Positions 25,684 through 36,400 of a DNA stretch of 64,000 nt are shown piece after piece. The notes beneath the pieces are model-generated. The model searched no databases. It was not told the DNA's origin and worked only from the letters and a program-made list of their open reading frames with translations. The first letter of the stretch is position 1, and every line of letters begins with the position of its first letter. The stretch covers positions 1,101,374 to 1,165,373 of the forward strand of contig NZ_PPSL01000001.1 of the NCBI RefSeq assembly GCF_002954265.1, written 5' to 3'. The DNA is from Flavipsychrobacter stenotrophus. Its GTDB lineage: Bacteria > Bacteroidota > Bacteroidia > Chitinophagales > Chitinophagaceae. The translations under genes and the position numbers were made by a program.

Positions 25684-27438
25684 TTACTTGCTTTTCCTCT
25701 TACCAAATACTCTCCTCAAAAAGCCTCTTTTCTGGCTTTTCAGGTCTTTATCGTTAGTTACTGTGCCTACGAGATCGGGATGTTTGACGACCATTTCCTT
25801 GATTGCTATTCTCATGTTCTTAATGATCAGAGATAGATAGGGCGCCATTTCATCGCGCGTCATGTATGCGGATGAGGTGCGCGGCGCAATACTCGGTTCA
25901 GGATTTTGCTTATACAGAAACAACAGACTGGCTACTTCTGAAACCACCGGCTTTGCTTTAAGGGTAGGTGGTGCCTTAGCCCTCACCAGCTCCAGTTTCA
26001 GGTCGGTATAGTTCATTCCCAATTTCGACTCGGAATAGTTCTGATTACCCTTAATGGAAAGGTCCATACTTTTCAGATTCAAAGAGTCTATTCTTACCTG
26101 CGCCAGTGCTTCTACCGGGTCCCGTAGTTCTTGTCCGCTAATATTGACGGCATGTCCCTTTAGCTCAAAATTGCCCAGCAAGTCGGTAAGTGTCAACGTA
26201 AGCGTAGCATTTACTTTGCTGCGACCAAGCAAAGTGCCTTCAGCACTGGCTACAAACTGCTTTTTACCTTCGATCACGGTATCAATGTTCGTTAGATTAT
26301 CTCCCGTAGCTTTAATGCCGTCAAAGTATATTGTTCCTTCCCTATGGCTTGTTTCATTAACTTCGGTATAACCTATATGTCCTTTATCCACATTAATTTT
26401 TCCGAGGCAAATTTTGAGTGGTAGTTGCAGGAATACCCTTGGCGGATCTTCTGCGATCATATTAGAAGGATGTGAAGGGATAAGGTAGCTAAAGAACAGA
26501 TCCATTTTCGGTGCAGACATATTAAGATGCGAAGCCCATAAGGTCTGATTATGCAACATTTGCAACCAGTTAAAATTGAGTAATTCGAAGTATTCAATGT
26601 CGGTGTTCCATATAGTAGCCCTGTGCCCCACTTCTTTGTAGAATGTTTCTCTGTTTACATAAGGATGAACACCCAGACCATTTACCTTTAGTGTATGTTG
26701 TTCGGTATTAAAACAAATATTAGGAGCCTTTATCAGGTAGCGCATGCTCCGTTTGTCGAAGACAACCGAGGCAGAATCGATGACCACCTTTTGGGCAAGC
26801 AATAGATGCATAGTATCTTCCTTTTCAGGATCCAGCAGCCAGTCAGTAAGTTGGGCCTTACCGCCTTTCAAAGAAGTTGTAAACCTATCTTTTTCATCAA
26901 GTCCCACATATTTGAAGGTAATATCGGGGCTAACTATGTCTATGGTTCCCGCCAGTAATTGTTTCAAAGTCGGCGACTGTTTTTCTGATTTAATAATCTT
27001 TGAAGAATCAACAATTCGTTCCGTAGAAACTATCAGCAGTTTACCGTTCCAAATGGATGCGTGATCAACAGACAAACGCTTTCTCAAACATAATTGCCAT
27101 AGTGCAACACCATCCAGTTGAAATCGGGGAACCGATAATTTTACGCTTATTATATGGTGTTTACCCGTTTCTTGTTGCGCTACCTTTCTGGTAGAATCGG
27201 GCCAGAATTCAAGACCCGATACGGTTAATCTGCGTGTGAAAATATTCACATAAACATCTTGAATCGATGCACTATACTCCCCTTTCGTGGCCTTCCTGAC
27301 CACTTCTCCCACATGTGCTATACAGTAATCTTTGTAACACGACGCTGCCCATAACAGACAGCAAGTACATGCCACCAGTATAATAAGCAGGGATATTCTG
27401 ACTATTTTAAGAGCGCGTTTGCGGCTATGTTGTATCAC
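25684..27438 (-). CDS. AsmA-like / DUF748-like membrane-anchored protein
   Basis: 584 residues. A single N-terminal membrane helix (about 13-33, KIVRISLLIILVACTCCLLW) is followed by a long beta-strand-rich region. It starts with the typical YSASIQDVYVNIFTRRLTVSGLEF pattern (strand-turn-strand on a lipid-groove repeat, key residues I-x-V-x-V-N-x-F-T-R-x-L) and contains repeated V-x-V-x-x-L-x-L stretches. The C-terminus is basic (RGFLRRVFGKRKSK). The order resembles AsmA-family proteins, which form grooved bridges for lipid transport between membranes. Exact subfamily is uncertain. Same strand as the next three genes (to 30314), with about 100 bases to the 27542 gene. Confidence 0.65.
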   Translation of the reverse strand: MIQHSRKRALKIVRISLLIILVACTCCLLWAASCYKDYCIAHVGEVVRKATKGEYSASIQDVYVNIFTRRLTVSGLEFWPDSTRKVAQQETGKHHIISVKLSVPRFQLDGVALWQLCLRKRLSVDHASIWNGKLLIVSTERIVDSSKIIKSEKQSPTLKQLLAGTIDIVSPDITFKYVGLDEKDRFTTSLKGGKAQLTDWLLDPEKEDTMHLLLAQKVVIDSASVVFDKRSMRYLIKAPNICFNTEQHTLKVNGLGVHPYVNRETFYKEVGHRATIWNTDIEYFELLNFNWLQMLHNQTLWASHLNMSAPKMDLFFSYLIPSHPSNMIAEDPPRVFLQLPLKICLGKINVDKGHIGYTEVNETSHREGTIYFDGIKATGDNLTNIDTVIEGKKQFVASAEGTLLGRSKVNATLTLTLTDLLGNFELKGHAVNISGQELRDPVEALAQVRIDSLNLKSMDLSIKGNQNYSESKLGMNYTDLKLELVRAKAPPTLKAKPVVSEVASLLFLYKQNPEPSIAPRTSSAYMTRDEMAPYLSLIIKNMRIAIKEMVVKHPDLVGTVTNDKDLKSQKRGFLRRVFGKRKSK

Positions 27439-27541
27439 GGAGCTACCCTAAATAAAATCATACCAATTGTCGATTTTATCGCCAGGCAACACATGCAAGC
27501 ATATAAACGAGTAAAACAAATAGCGTTACTAAACTACAAGG

Positions 27542-28120
27542 TCATACTGTAGCAGTCGCCCGCATTTCCGCTATTACCTTATTTGCCTCTTCAAAAAGCG
27601 GCAACCACAACGAGGTTTTGTTCTCGATGTTGGTCAGAAGATCCGTGCCGGAGAATTTACCATTGTTGGTCAGCAAGAAGAATTGCACGCAATTACGCTG
27701 TGGCAAAGGAGCATTTGTTACAGGAGTGGCGTGACTGAGATGAGCCTGCGTCGCCGATGTAAAATGTTGAGCAGCACTACTTACACTTGGGTATTTGCCT
27801 GAGCCTATTATTCCCCCTCCAGATTTTACATACAAGGTAGCTTCACCTGTAATTGTAGTAATGAGCGTAACAATATCATTGCCCATATCCCAATCCATTA
27901 CCGCACTGTATACTGCCGTTTCTCCTTGTGGTATCGTAGCCAGCATGGCGCCGGGGTTGGTGTTCAGCGCTATTCCTCTAAGTGTCTCGTATGGAAATTC
28001 TTTAGTGAGAGCGGATCTTCTTTCAGATTCTTTCTGCTTTTTACGCCTGTTGTAAAGAAAATAATAAACAAGTAATCCAACCTGGCTAATTGCTAAAACA
28101 ATGTATAATGCTATTTCCAA
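27542..28120 (-). CDS. Membrane-anchored protein of unknown function
   Basis: 192 residues. An N-terminal membrane helix (MEIALYIVLAISQVGLLVYYFL) is followed by a basic juxtamembrane stretch (YNRRKKQKESERR) and a soluble domain. That domain has beta-like segments such as AVYSAVMDWDMGNDIVTLI and an acidic helical end. In Bacteroidota such proteins are seen as uncharacterised; I recognise no motif. It is placed between the AsmA-like gene and the flippase gene on the same strand, 33 bases from the flippase stop, and is probably co-transcribed with it. Confidence 0.65.
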   Translation of the reverse strand: MEIALYIVLAISQVGLLVYYFLYNRRKKQKESERRSALTKEFPYETLRGIALNTNPGAMLATIPQGETAVYSAVMDWDMGNDIVTLITTITGEATLYVKSGGGIIGSGKYPSVSSAAQHFTSATQAHLSHATPVTNAPLPQRNCVQFFLLTNNGKFSGTDLLTNIENKTSLWLPLFEEANKVIAEMRATATV

Positions 28121-28153
28121 CTGTGTGATATATTAATACTCAAAAGTACGATG

Positions 28154-29497
28154 TTATAATGTACGTTGCCTTAAGAAAGGGATGTTTTTAGCCATAAATA
28201 GCTTAGTCTCTATATATCCCTCATGTAAAATTCCTCCAATAGTATAATCTACATATTTACGCAAATGAATGTAGCCAAATATAATACCGGCCAATGTAGT
28301 AAGGAACGCGCCGAATGCTACACCATAAATATTACCCAGCAACATGATACCCACATAATCGGCAGCTGCATTGACCGCCAGCATCACCAGTACCTTCTGA
28401 AAATTGATCTGTGGCTTATGGATCACATCGAGCGTGATACCATTGAACCTATCTATTGGATACATGACAGCAAATACCATAAATAGCCTGTAGATGTTGG
28501 CTGCAGCAGTTCCATCCAGTTTATGATGTCCGAGCAGACTGATCGGAATATCTGCAAACAACAATACCAGCAAGGCCATGGGTATAAACACTACTGTAAG
28601 CATACCGGAATACTTCGTTAATATACGGGCAACCTGCCCCATGTCATTATTATTGTACGCAGTTGCCATACCCGACATGCCTGTTCCCACAAAGCTTCTC
28701 AGCGGAATTTCCACTATTTCCATTAGCCTTACGGGTAACCCATAGATGGCCAGTGCTGCAGACCCCAGCATATTCTGTATAATAAATGTATCAGTGCTCC
28801 GCAATAATGACGAGCTTAAAGTGGTGGCCAAACTGTACTTACCGAAATGAACGATCTCCAATATGTTCTCTTTCCTGCATTTGAATAGCGTAAAGATCTT
28901 TGCACCCCATACCAATGCAACGGCACTGGTAAGGCAGTTGGTGATAAAGTTGTACATAAAAGCTTTTTCTATGGTCATCTGCTTAGATAGCACCAATGTG
29001 CCGAAGATAATGATCATTGATCCGCTATTCACTAGGCGCAACTTCAGTATTCTGCCGTAATCCTCTTCTGCCTGTAGTATCCAGAAGACCACTGAAAAGG
29101 GCAATGAACTTAGGAAAGTAAGACCCAGCCAATTGATAACCATACGCATTGATGGATCTTCGACATAACACATAAACGGGAGACACGCAAGATTGATGGC
29201 CCAAATTAATAAAGTTATCACTAACGCTAGCAACCATATCGAACCAAGAATAGAAACAGCATCCTCTCCTTTTTTACCCGCATAGAACTTTACAGTGGCG
29301 GTGCCCAAAAACCCATTTCTTACAGCCTCACATAATCCCAGCACAGTGAAAAAGTAGAACCATTTACCCACATCTGCTACGGTTAAGGAAACGTAAAGTA
29401 GATATATAAATCCCAGTCCGAACATAGACAAGATACCGTTACCGGCAAGAGCCAGAAAATGCTTGTTGTTGAACCTGGATAAATCAATTTTCGGCAT
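28154..29497 (-). CDS. Polysaccharide/lipid flippase of the MOP superfamily (Wzx-like)
   Basis: 447 residues with 12 or so hydrophobic segments throughout, starting MPKIDLSRFNNKHFLALAGNGILSMFGLGFIYLLY (first segment about 14-36). The regular spacing and the LLRSTDTFIIQNMLGSAALAIYGLP stretch (key residues R-S-T-D-T-F-I) fit polysaccharide transporters that flip undecaprenyl-linked units across the inner membrane. No glycosyltransferase or capsule genes lie beside it, so the substrate is unknown. A lipopolysaccharide role is only inference. It is co-oriented with the 27542 gene. Confidence 0.75.
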   Translation of the reverse strand: MPKIDLSRFNNKHFLALAGNGILSMFGLGFIYLLYVSLTVADVGKWFYFFTVLGLCEAVRNGFLGTATVKFYAGKKGEDAVSILGSIWLLALVITLLIWAINLACLPFMCYVEDPSMRMVINWLGLTFLSSLPFSVVFWILQAEEDYGRILKLRLVNSGSMIIIFGTLVLSKQMTIEKAFMYNFITNCLTSAVALVWGAKIFTLFKCRKENILEIVHFGKYSLATTLSSSLLRSTDTFIIQNMLGSAALAIYGLPVRLMEIVEIPLRSFVGTGMSGMATAYNNNDMGQVARILTKYSGMLTVVFIPMALLVLLFADIPISLLGHHKLDGTAAANIYRLFMVFAVMYPIDRFNGITLDVIHKPQINFQKVLVMLAVNAAADYVGIMLLGNIYGVAFGAFLTTLAGIIFGYIHLRKYVDYTIGGILHEGYIETKLFMAKNIPFLRQRTL

Positions 29498-29576
29498 CAG
29501 GATACTGGACTTGGTAGATTATTGACTAAAGGGCTAAAATAATACAATAATTGTATAACTACAGATTATTAATTCA

Positions 29577-30314
29577 CTATTTGACCTTTATCCATATAGA
29601 TAATCTTTCAACCATCGACACAAAAAGAACAGCTGATAACCCCGCACCCATAGCCACGTTAACGATGAACAACTTGTCTATTGCGTCATTTTCATTGGCT
29701 TCAGTATAAACATAGGAAAAAATGATACCTGCAATGAGCAGGATATAACACCAGAACTTGATCTTATTGTACTTTATTTGCTTTATTCTCATCCGGGGCA
29801 GTTCATAAGAAAAAGCAAAGATTGCTAATAAACCCAGGGCAGAGCAAATGTATTGCAGCAATATAAAAACCCTAAATCCGTGAAACCAGATGTTTGACTT
29901 AAACGAATTGGGATTATGCAAATTAAGGTGCGTAAATGAATCCCAGAGTAGATGAGAAAAGACACCAATAAGTAATGAAAGTATGACAACAATAATATTT
30001 TTTTGAAAATAAGCGATCCAATCAAACGTGCGGGCAAACTCAAATCGTTCCCGCCAGGCCCTTGGCAAATTTTCTATTAATGATTGCCTAACAAACAAAT
30101 GAAATACAAATGAAATAAACAACGCAAGTGGTAAATCGAACCAGAATGCCCCTACCCAATTATGACCATAAGTCTTCTCTTTACCAAATCTTATAAATGC
30201 TTCAAAATCCGGCGCAATACTACCCACTATCAATCCTGTAGCTGAAAAAAGATGATCATATTTCTTTTTAAGCAGAGGTAATACAATTGCCGGATGTGAA
30301 AAAGTAAATGGCAT
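29577..30314 (-). CDS. DUF4184 family membrane protein
   Basis: 245 residues with MPFTFSHPAIVLPLL at the N-terminus and GSIAPDFEAFIRF near residue 32, the conserved start of DUF4184 proteins, followed by HNWVGAFWFDLPLAL and several membrane segments. The conserved His and Asp residues (H7, D36, then the His of GVFSHLLWDSFTH near 115) are like those of metal-dependent membrane hydrolases, but function is unknown. It lies 80 bases ahead of the flippase start on the same strand. Confidence 0.85.
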   Translation of the reverse strand: MPFTFSHPAIVLPLLKKKYDHLFSATGLIVGSIAPDFEAFIRFGKEKTYGHNWVGAFWFDLPLALFISFVFHLFVRQSLIENLPRAWRERFEFARTFDWIAYFQKNIIVVILSLLIGVFSHLLWDSFTHLNLHNPNSFKSNIWFHGFRVFILLQYICSALGLLAIFAFSYELPRMRIKQIKYNKIKFWCYILLIAGIIFSYVYTEANENDAIDKLFIVNVAMGAGLSAVLFVSMVERLSIWIKVK

Positions 30315-30370
30315 GAATTGATATATAGTGAGTTGTTTAAAATATTCAAGGCCTAATATACATACTAATT

Positions 30371-30418
30371 ATAAAAAACAAAGGATACCCCATAGAGAGT
30401 ATCCTTTGTTTCTTTTTT
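30371..30418 (-). terminator. Bidirectional terminator after the giant adhesin gene
   Basis: 13-bp stem AAACAAAGGATAC / GTATCCTTTGTTT (30376-30388, 30399-30411) with a 10-base loop. T runs stand on both strands (TTTTTT at 30413-30418; TTTTTT from the A run at 30373-30378). It ends the giant gene whose stop is at 30431. Confidence 0.85.
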
Positions 30419-30430
30419 GTTTATGATGGA

Positions 30431-33400
30431 TTATTCCTTAACCAATCTCTGTGTTACTTTTTGTTCGCCCTGTGTAAGTTCTACCATGTAGATACCTGCA
30501 GCAAATGTGCTCAACGGAACGCTTATTGTTCCATTCTTCTGCTCGCCCAGATCCTGGTTGTAGATGCTCACACCACTGATGTCCATAACACGTACCGTAA
30601 CCTTTTCTTTCTTACCTGATGTAAAGCTGATCTTAACATCGTCAGTTGTTGGGTTAGGTGTCATAGTTACTGCAAGTGGCTTAATTGCAGTTGGAACATT
30701 AGATTTTAATGCCAGTTCGAAACGGTCGCCCTGTGTGGCTTTGTCCTTGCCGATAGTGAATGCGTATTCTGTGCCCTGGTTCATATCCACATACCTCCCC
30801 AGCAACTTATCATGAAGTACCAATTTTCCACCGGCAGGAACAACAACGTTGTCTGTGCGGATGATGAAGTTTTGTTGGTATCCGCTTGTTAGACCCAGAG
30901 GTATTACCTTCTCTGCTGCAAACGGACGGCTGTCAACAGCAAGCTTCAGATTATCAGCAGACTTACTGTAGAAGTTGAAATCTGCAACACCCATTGGTTT
31001 TGCCGCATCCAACATCTTGTCGTTTTCGTCAGTAGCGTTTTCATTGAAGTTGATCTTCAACATATCCCACAAGTGATACTTTTCATCATACACATTCAAA
31101 CTGGTGTATTGCACAGGTGCCTTATACAAGTAGTTTGATGTGTTTGGTGATTTATCTGCTTCGGTGAATTCGATATGAGCACCATCATGATCAGCCTGTA
31201 CCTGGATACAAGTGTTAGCCTGTACATAGTAAGGAACTGCTGAACCACCAAGGTTAACTGATACGAACTGGCCACCAGCACCCATTGCAGGATCGAAGAC
31301 AAAGAATGCACCACCCATAGCCTGGCCGGAATTTCTTGCATTCCAGATAATGGTACCCATATCGACTGGCGATGGGTATGGATTACCTACCATGTTGTAG
31401 CTCTGAAGTGTAGCTGATGTACCCTGGGCAAGACTAACTGACACATTGCCCTGGTTAACATTACCCATCATCTTGAAAGTAGTTGCAGAAGGTGTGTACC
31501 CACCGATATAACCCGAGTAACCTAACCCTTCACCCTTCGATCCTCTGAAGAATACGCGGATACCCTGACCCGGATGTACCTTATTGGTATCGGCCGCACC
31601 TGCATTAATCTTTGTGAATGGCTTCCAACCCGGATCGTAACCAAGCGATGAGTTACTTGTATATGGATCTAACCTGAATGCAGATGGAGCATTAGACGCA
31701 GTGTACCTGAAACCATTGGCAGTACCACCTGGGCCTGTGATATCAATATACGGTTGCAGTTGGCTCAGTGACATAGTATCGCTGAACGGGTGAGCGAAGA
31801 AGCGGAATCTGCGATAACCGCCCATTACATACTGGTCAGCTTTCACCTTACCGGATATTGCCGCACCTACCGATGGTATGGCTGCTATACGTGCTGTAGC
31901 ATTAGTATCAGATGATGCCAGCTCAAGGCTGTCATTAGTAGTTAGTGTACCTGATGTAATAATCAGTGTATTTCCAATAACCAGGCGTGAGCCGGTATTT
32001 ATGGTAGCACCCATACTATTGTTCAACTGAAGGTTATTGGCAGTACCAATGCCTGTAATTACCTGGGCAGACGAACCGTTCAAAACAACCTTGCCATTAC
32101 CAAGAATTACATTGCTGTTATTCAATGAACCCTTTACATCTAGCTCGCCGCTGCCATCTATCACCAATACGCCACCACTACTTACTGTAAGATTTCTGGT
32201 AGTTGCGGTAAAGGCGCTTGGAATTACAGGATTGAATGCTGCTACCTGAATAGCTACATCATCCGAAACTGTAGGCACAAATCCACAACTCCAGTTCGTA
32301 CTCCTGTTCCACTCAGATTCATGACCAGCGCCACCAGTACCACCCACCCATGCCATAGGCGTAGGATCAATAGTGATTGTTGTGCCCACAGCTGTGGTAC
32401 ACACTGCATTATGCGCATCAATGATCAGGTAGTTATGTGCAAATGTAATTACACCGGTACTCAGGTTATGAGTCGTTCCATTAAACGAGAAGCTGGTAAC
32501 CACTGCACCATCCTTACTATAAGATACAGTGGCGCTATCTGTACCGGTAAAGTCTATACTACCTGCATATCCTACACATGGTACATTTACCGCTGCAACA
32601 GAAACGTGCGGTTCAGCATGTACGATCGTATGCACGGGGTAAGGGGTACTGGCACAAGCACCATTTGACAATGTTAATGTGCCATCAAATGACCCGGCAC
32701 CACCAGTTGGATTGTATATAAGCGTGACCGAAGAACCGGATAAGGTAGCAGCTAAGATATTGCTAAAGCCACCGTCGCTAAGTGCTGTCGTGTTCCAGTT
32801 TACGGAATATGTTGTAGGACTTCCCACAATACTGCTTAATCCGATAGATGCAGAGGTTGTAGGCTGGCAGATATTCGGCATAGCCGCACTTACAGATGCA
32901 GAAGGTGTGGTTGCTACAACAGATGTACCCGTCATGTTAGACTGGCATCCGCCGGGCCCTGTAGCCACTACGGAGTATGTGCCCGCCGCTGTAACAGATG
33001 AATACGAGAGCGACGTTGTAGTACCGGCCAGCGTAGCTACAGTTGTAGCTCCCCTCTTTAACGCATAAGTATAATCACTCGTCTGCGAACCGTCAACACC
33101 TATGGTAATGCCTGCGGCAGAACAACCACTACCACCTGTAAGATTGAATACTGTAGGATAATCAGCCACAGTTACTGTACTACTTGTAACCGGCGCACTT
33201 ACACAGCCCGCACCGGTGTAGGATACGGTAAGACTGTACACACCACTTGCAGTTGTGGATGAAGGCGTAAATGATACTGAAGATAATGCCGTAGTGGTTG
33301 AGAATGCAGCAGGACCACTCCAGTTATATGATGTGACAGGGCCTGTTCCTGACGCACCAACGCCTGTTAAGGTAATACTACTTCCAGAACCCAGACAGTA

Positions 33401-36400
33401 ACCTGACGGCGCTGTAATCGACGCCACCGTTGGTACAGAATTTACCGATACAGAATATGTTACCGCGGGACTTATACATCCCGGCTCATTATACGTCACC
33501 GTAAGGCTGTACAAACCGCTTGCCGCAGTGGTAGTAGGTATAAAGCTGGCATTGGTAGCTGCTGTAGTTGCAGTGTAACCATTAGGGCCTGACCAATTAT
33601 AAGTAGTTGCAATAGCACCCGCCGGACCTGATGGCACACCAGACTGAGATAGTGTTACCACAACCCCACTACCCGGGCAAAGCGTTGCAGGAGTGGCTAC
33701 TATTGTACCACCGGTTGGCAATGGATCTATCCTGACTGATGTAACTGTAGTGCCTGAACGCCTTGTATTAGCACACGAATCTGTAAACTGATAGTATGTA
33801 GTACTGCTCAATACAGCCGTAGAATAGGAAGCCGCTACTGCAGAACCTATGTTAGTAAATGGCCCTGTAAGACTAGAACTACTTGCCCACTTGTAATAGA
33901 CTGTTCCAAATGTAGGATCGATAGTCTGACCAGACACACTGATATTAGAGCTACCCGAAGTACAAAATGCAGGAGTAGCCGGAGAAGCCGTACCAGCCAA
34001 TGGTGTAAGTGTGTTACAACCCGGAGGAGTGAACTCACTGATACCAAGGTCGGGATACAAAATATCTCTTGTATTACAATCAAGATCAGAAGTTATGGCC
34101 ACAACAGCACCTGTATCATTTAGCAGAGCATTACCAACAACGCTTGTAAGGTGAAGGTCAGATACCGATGTAAACGTAGGATTTACATTTAGTGAATTCT
34201 GATCTTTGCCACTTGTGGCAAACCAGGCTGCAATCGAATTTGAAGAAGTTGCTGATGTCGAAAGTGAGCCTGAACCTATGAGATTTCCATTACTGAAAAA
34301 GTCATTATTAGACGAAGTAACATTGCTAAACGTGCTGGACGCGAAGCCTGCTGCATACCCTGTTACACCATTTGAAGCAGAGTAAACAAAAATGTTATTC
34401 TTCATCGTAATGACAGGATTCGTACCACTTACAGCAAGGGCGTAAGATGGAACTCCCGCACCAGTGTAACTACCGGTTATATACACTGAATTGTAGAACA
34501 GATTAACTGCACCTGCCAAACCACCACCAATAAATATACCAGAGCTAAAATCTGATGATGTACCCTTGGCAAATACGCGGGTGACCATATTATTGGCAAT
34601 GGTAGATGTGCCTGTAGACGATGCCGCCAAAGCAATACCCACTGCCGACCATGTATTTGATTGGTTAATGTTGTCTACTATATTATTTGTAATAGTTGCA
34701 TTAGACACTTCACTGCCCGTAGTATTCGTGAATAGGATACCACTATTACCGAAACCTGCAATGATACCACCCACATCTGCACTTGCACTGCTATTAATTC
34801 CTCCGATATTATTGCCACGAATATTTATACCATTTTCATTTCCTACAAGTATGCAGTTGCTACCAATACCATTGGCGGCAGTCATTACATTCTGATCTAT
34901 GATCGTACCACTATTTTTAGATAAGGTAGTAGATCCCATAGAGTAAATACCTGTACCAACTGCTGTAATTCTATTGTTTATGATACTGTTATTATGATTA
35001 GCATTACCGGTACTGGTCAATGACGGTGTTGCGCCACCCGAACCAATACCTATAAGCGTTGAGGCAATTCCATTCCCGGTAATATTACAGTTTTGTACCT
35101 TACTGTTATTTGTACCTGTAGCCATCCACACCACTGCACCTGTTGATGAGTTAGTAATAGTAAGGTTTCGGGAAGCAGAAACCGCAGGGCAGATACTGTT
35201 GGTAACAGTAGTATTGGTACCATCTATTATAATATACTTACCGCCATTTATGAATACTGTTCCTGTTGAATTACTGCTGGAAATAGTAGTAGATACCCCG
35301 GCAGCAGGTTGAATAGTAAGCGTATTAGTTGCTGTAGCACTCGCGTTACCAGAAATGGTTAGACTGGTAGATCCCATGCTATACAATGCATCCGTAAGAC
35401 TTAATACAACAGGACCTGTGATGCAAGTACTGGCCGAATAGTTAGCAACTGCAGCAGGGAGTGACGTAAATGTCTGACCTACACCTACCGCTACCGTACC
35501 TGATGCAATATATGTGCTGTAGGTAGTTGGCACAGGTGCTGTAGTAATAGCTGCTACGCTTGAAGCAAGTACGCCAACAGGGAGAGATCCGACTACTACA
35601 GGTGTTGAAAGATCCTGAGCTACTAAATAATAAGAAACTGTTTCACCGGGAAGTAGTCCCAACGTTGTGGCATTAATGATAAAATTCCACCTGCTTGTTC
35701 CACCTATTGCGGTAGAACCGCTCACATAGGTACCTGCACCGGAAAACCAGGTTGTTCCATTCTTCGAAAAATAGATCTTCGGACCATTGCCGGTTACAGA
35801 ACCATCGTCCAACCCTACAGGGGCAGCTGCGTTAATTGTAATATCAGCTACTACCGTTTGATTTGTAGGACATGAATTTCCGCTCGGATTACTAACATAT
35901 GCTATCGCTGGCGGTGGTGCTGAACCATTAAATTCACTGATACCTATATCTGGTGTTGATGCGTCACGCGTTATACAGTTTGCATCCGACGTATAGGTCA
36001 ATGGCGTACCGGCATTGTTGATAGCAACATTGGCAACTGCATAAGAAAGGCCAAGATTTGGTATAGCCGCTGTTGGCGCGTTAAATACCGGAATCGCCAA
36101 AACAGAGTTGGCATCCTGCGTACTACCCGACCCGGTCTGCCAGGCACTTATTGATGCATACGTGCTTGTTGGCGCAGTAAGCGATCCCACCGCAACAAAT
36201 ACCGGTGCAGCACTACTGTCACGCAGTACGTTGTAGTTAGAGGTAAGACCACTGTAAGTATTATAGGCAAAGCCCATAGCTCTTGCAGAATTGGCAGTAC
36301 CATTCCACATAGCATTGACAAGAATATTGTTCTTAATATCCACTGGAGAGGCAATACCTGAAACCGCCAACGCAAAGCTTGGGTTGGTGCCTACTCCTGG

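Noticed and set aside
25606..25836. 76-codon + strand frame overlapping the end of the AsmA-like gene
   Set aside because: Mostly antisense to a well-supported gene and directly behind a terminator.
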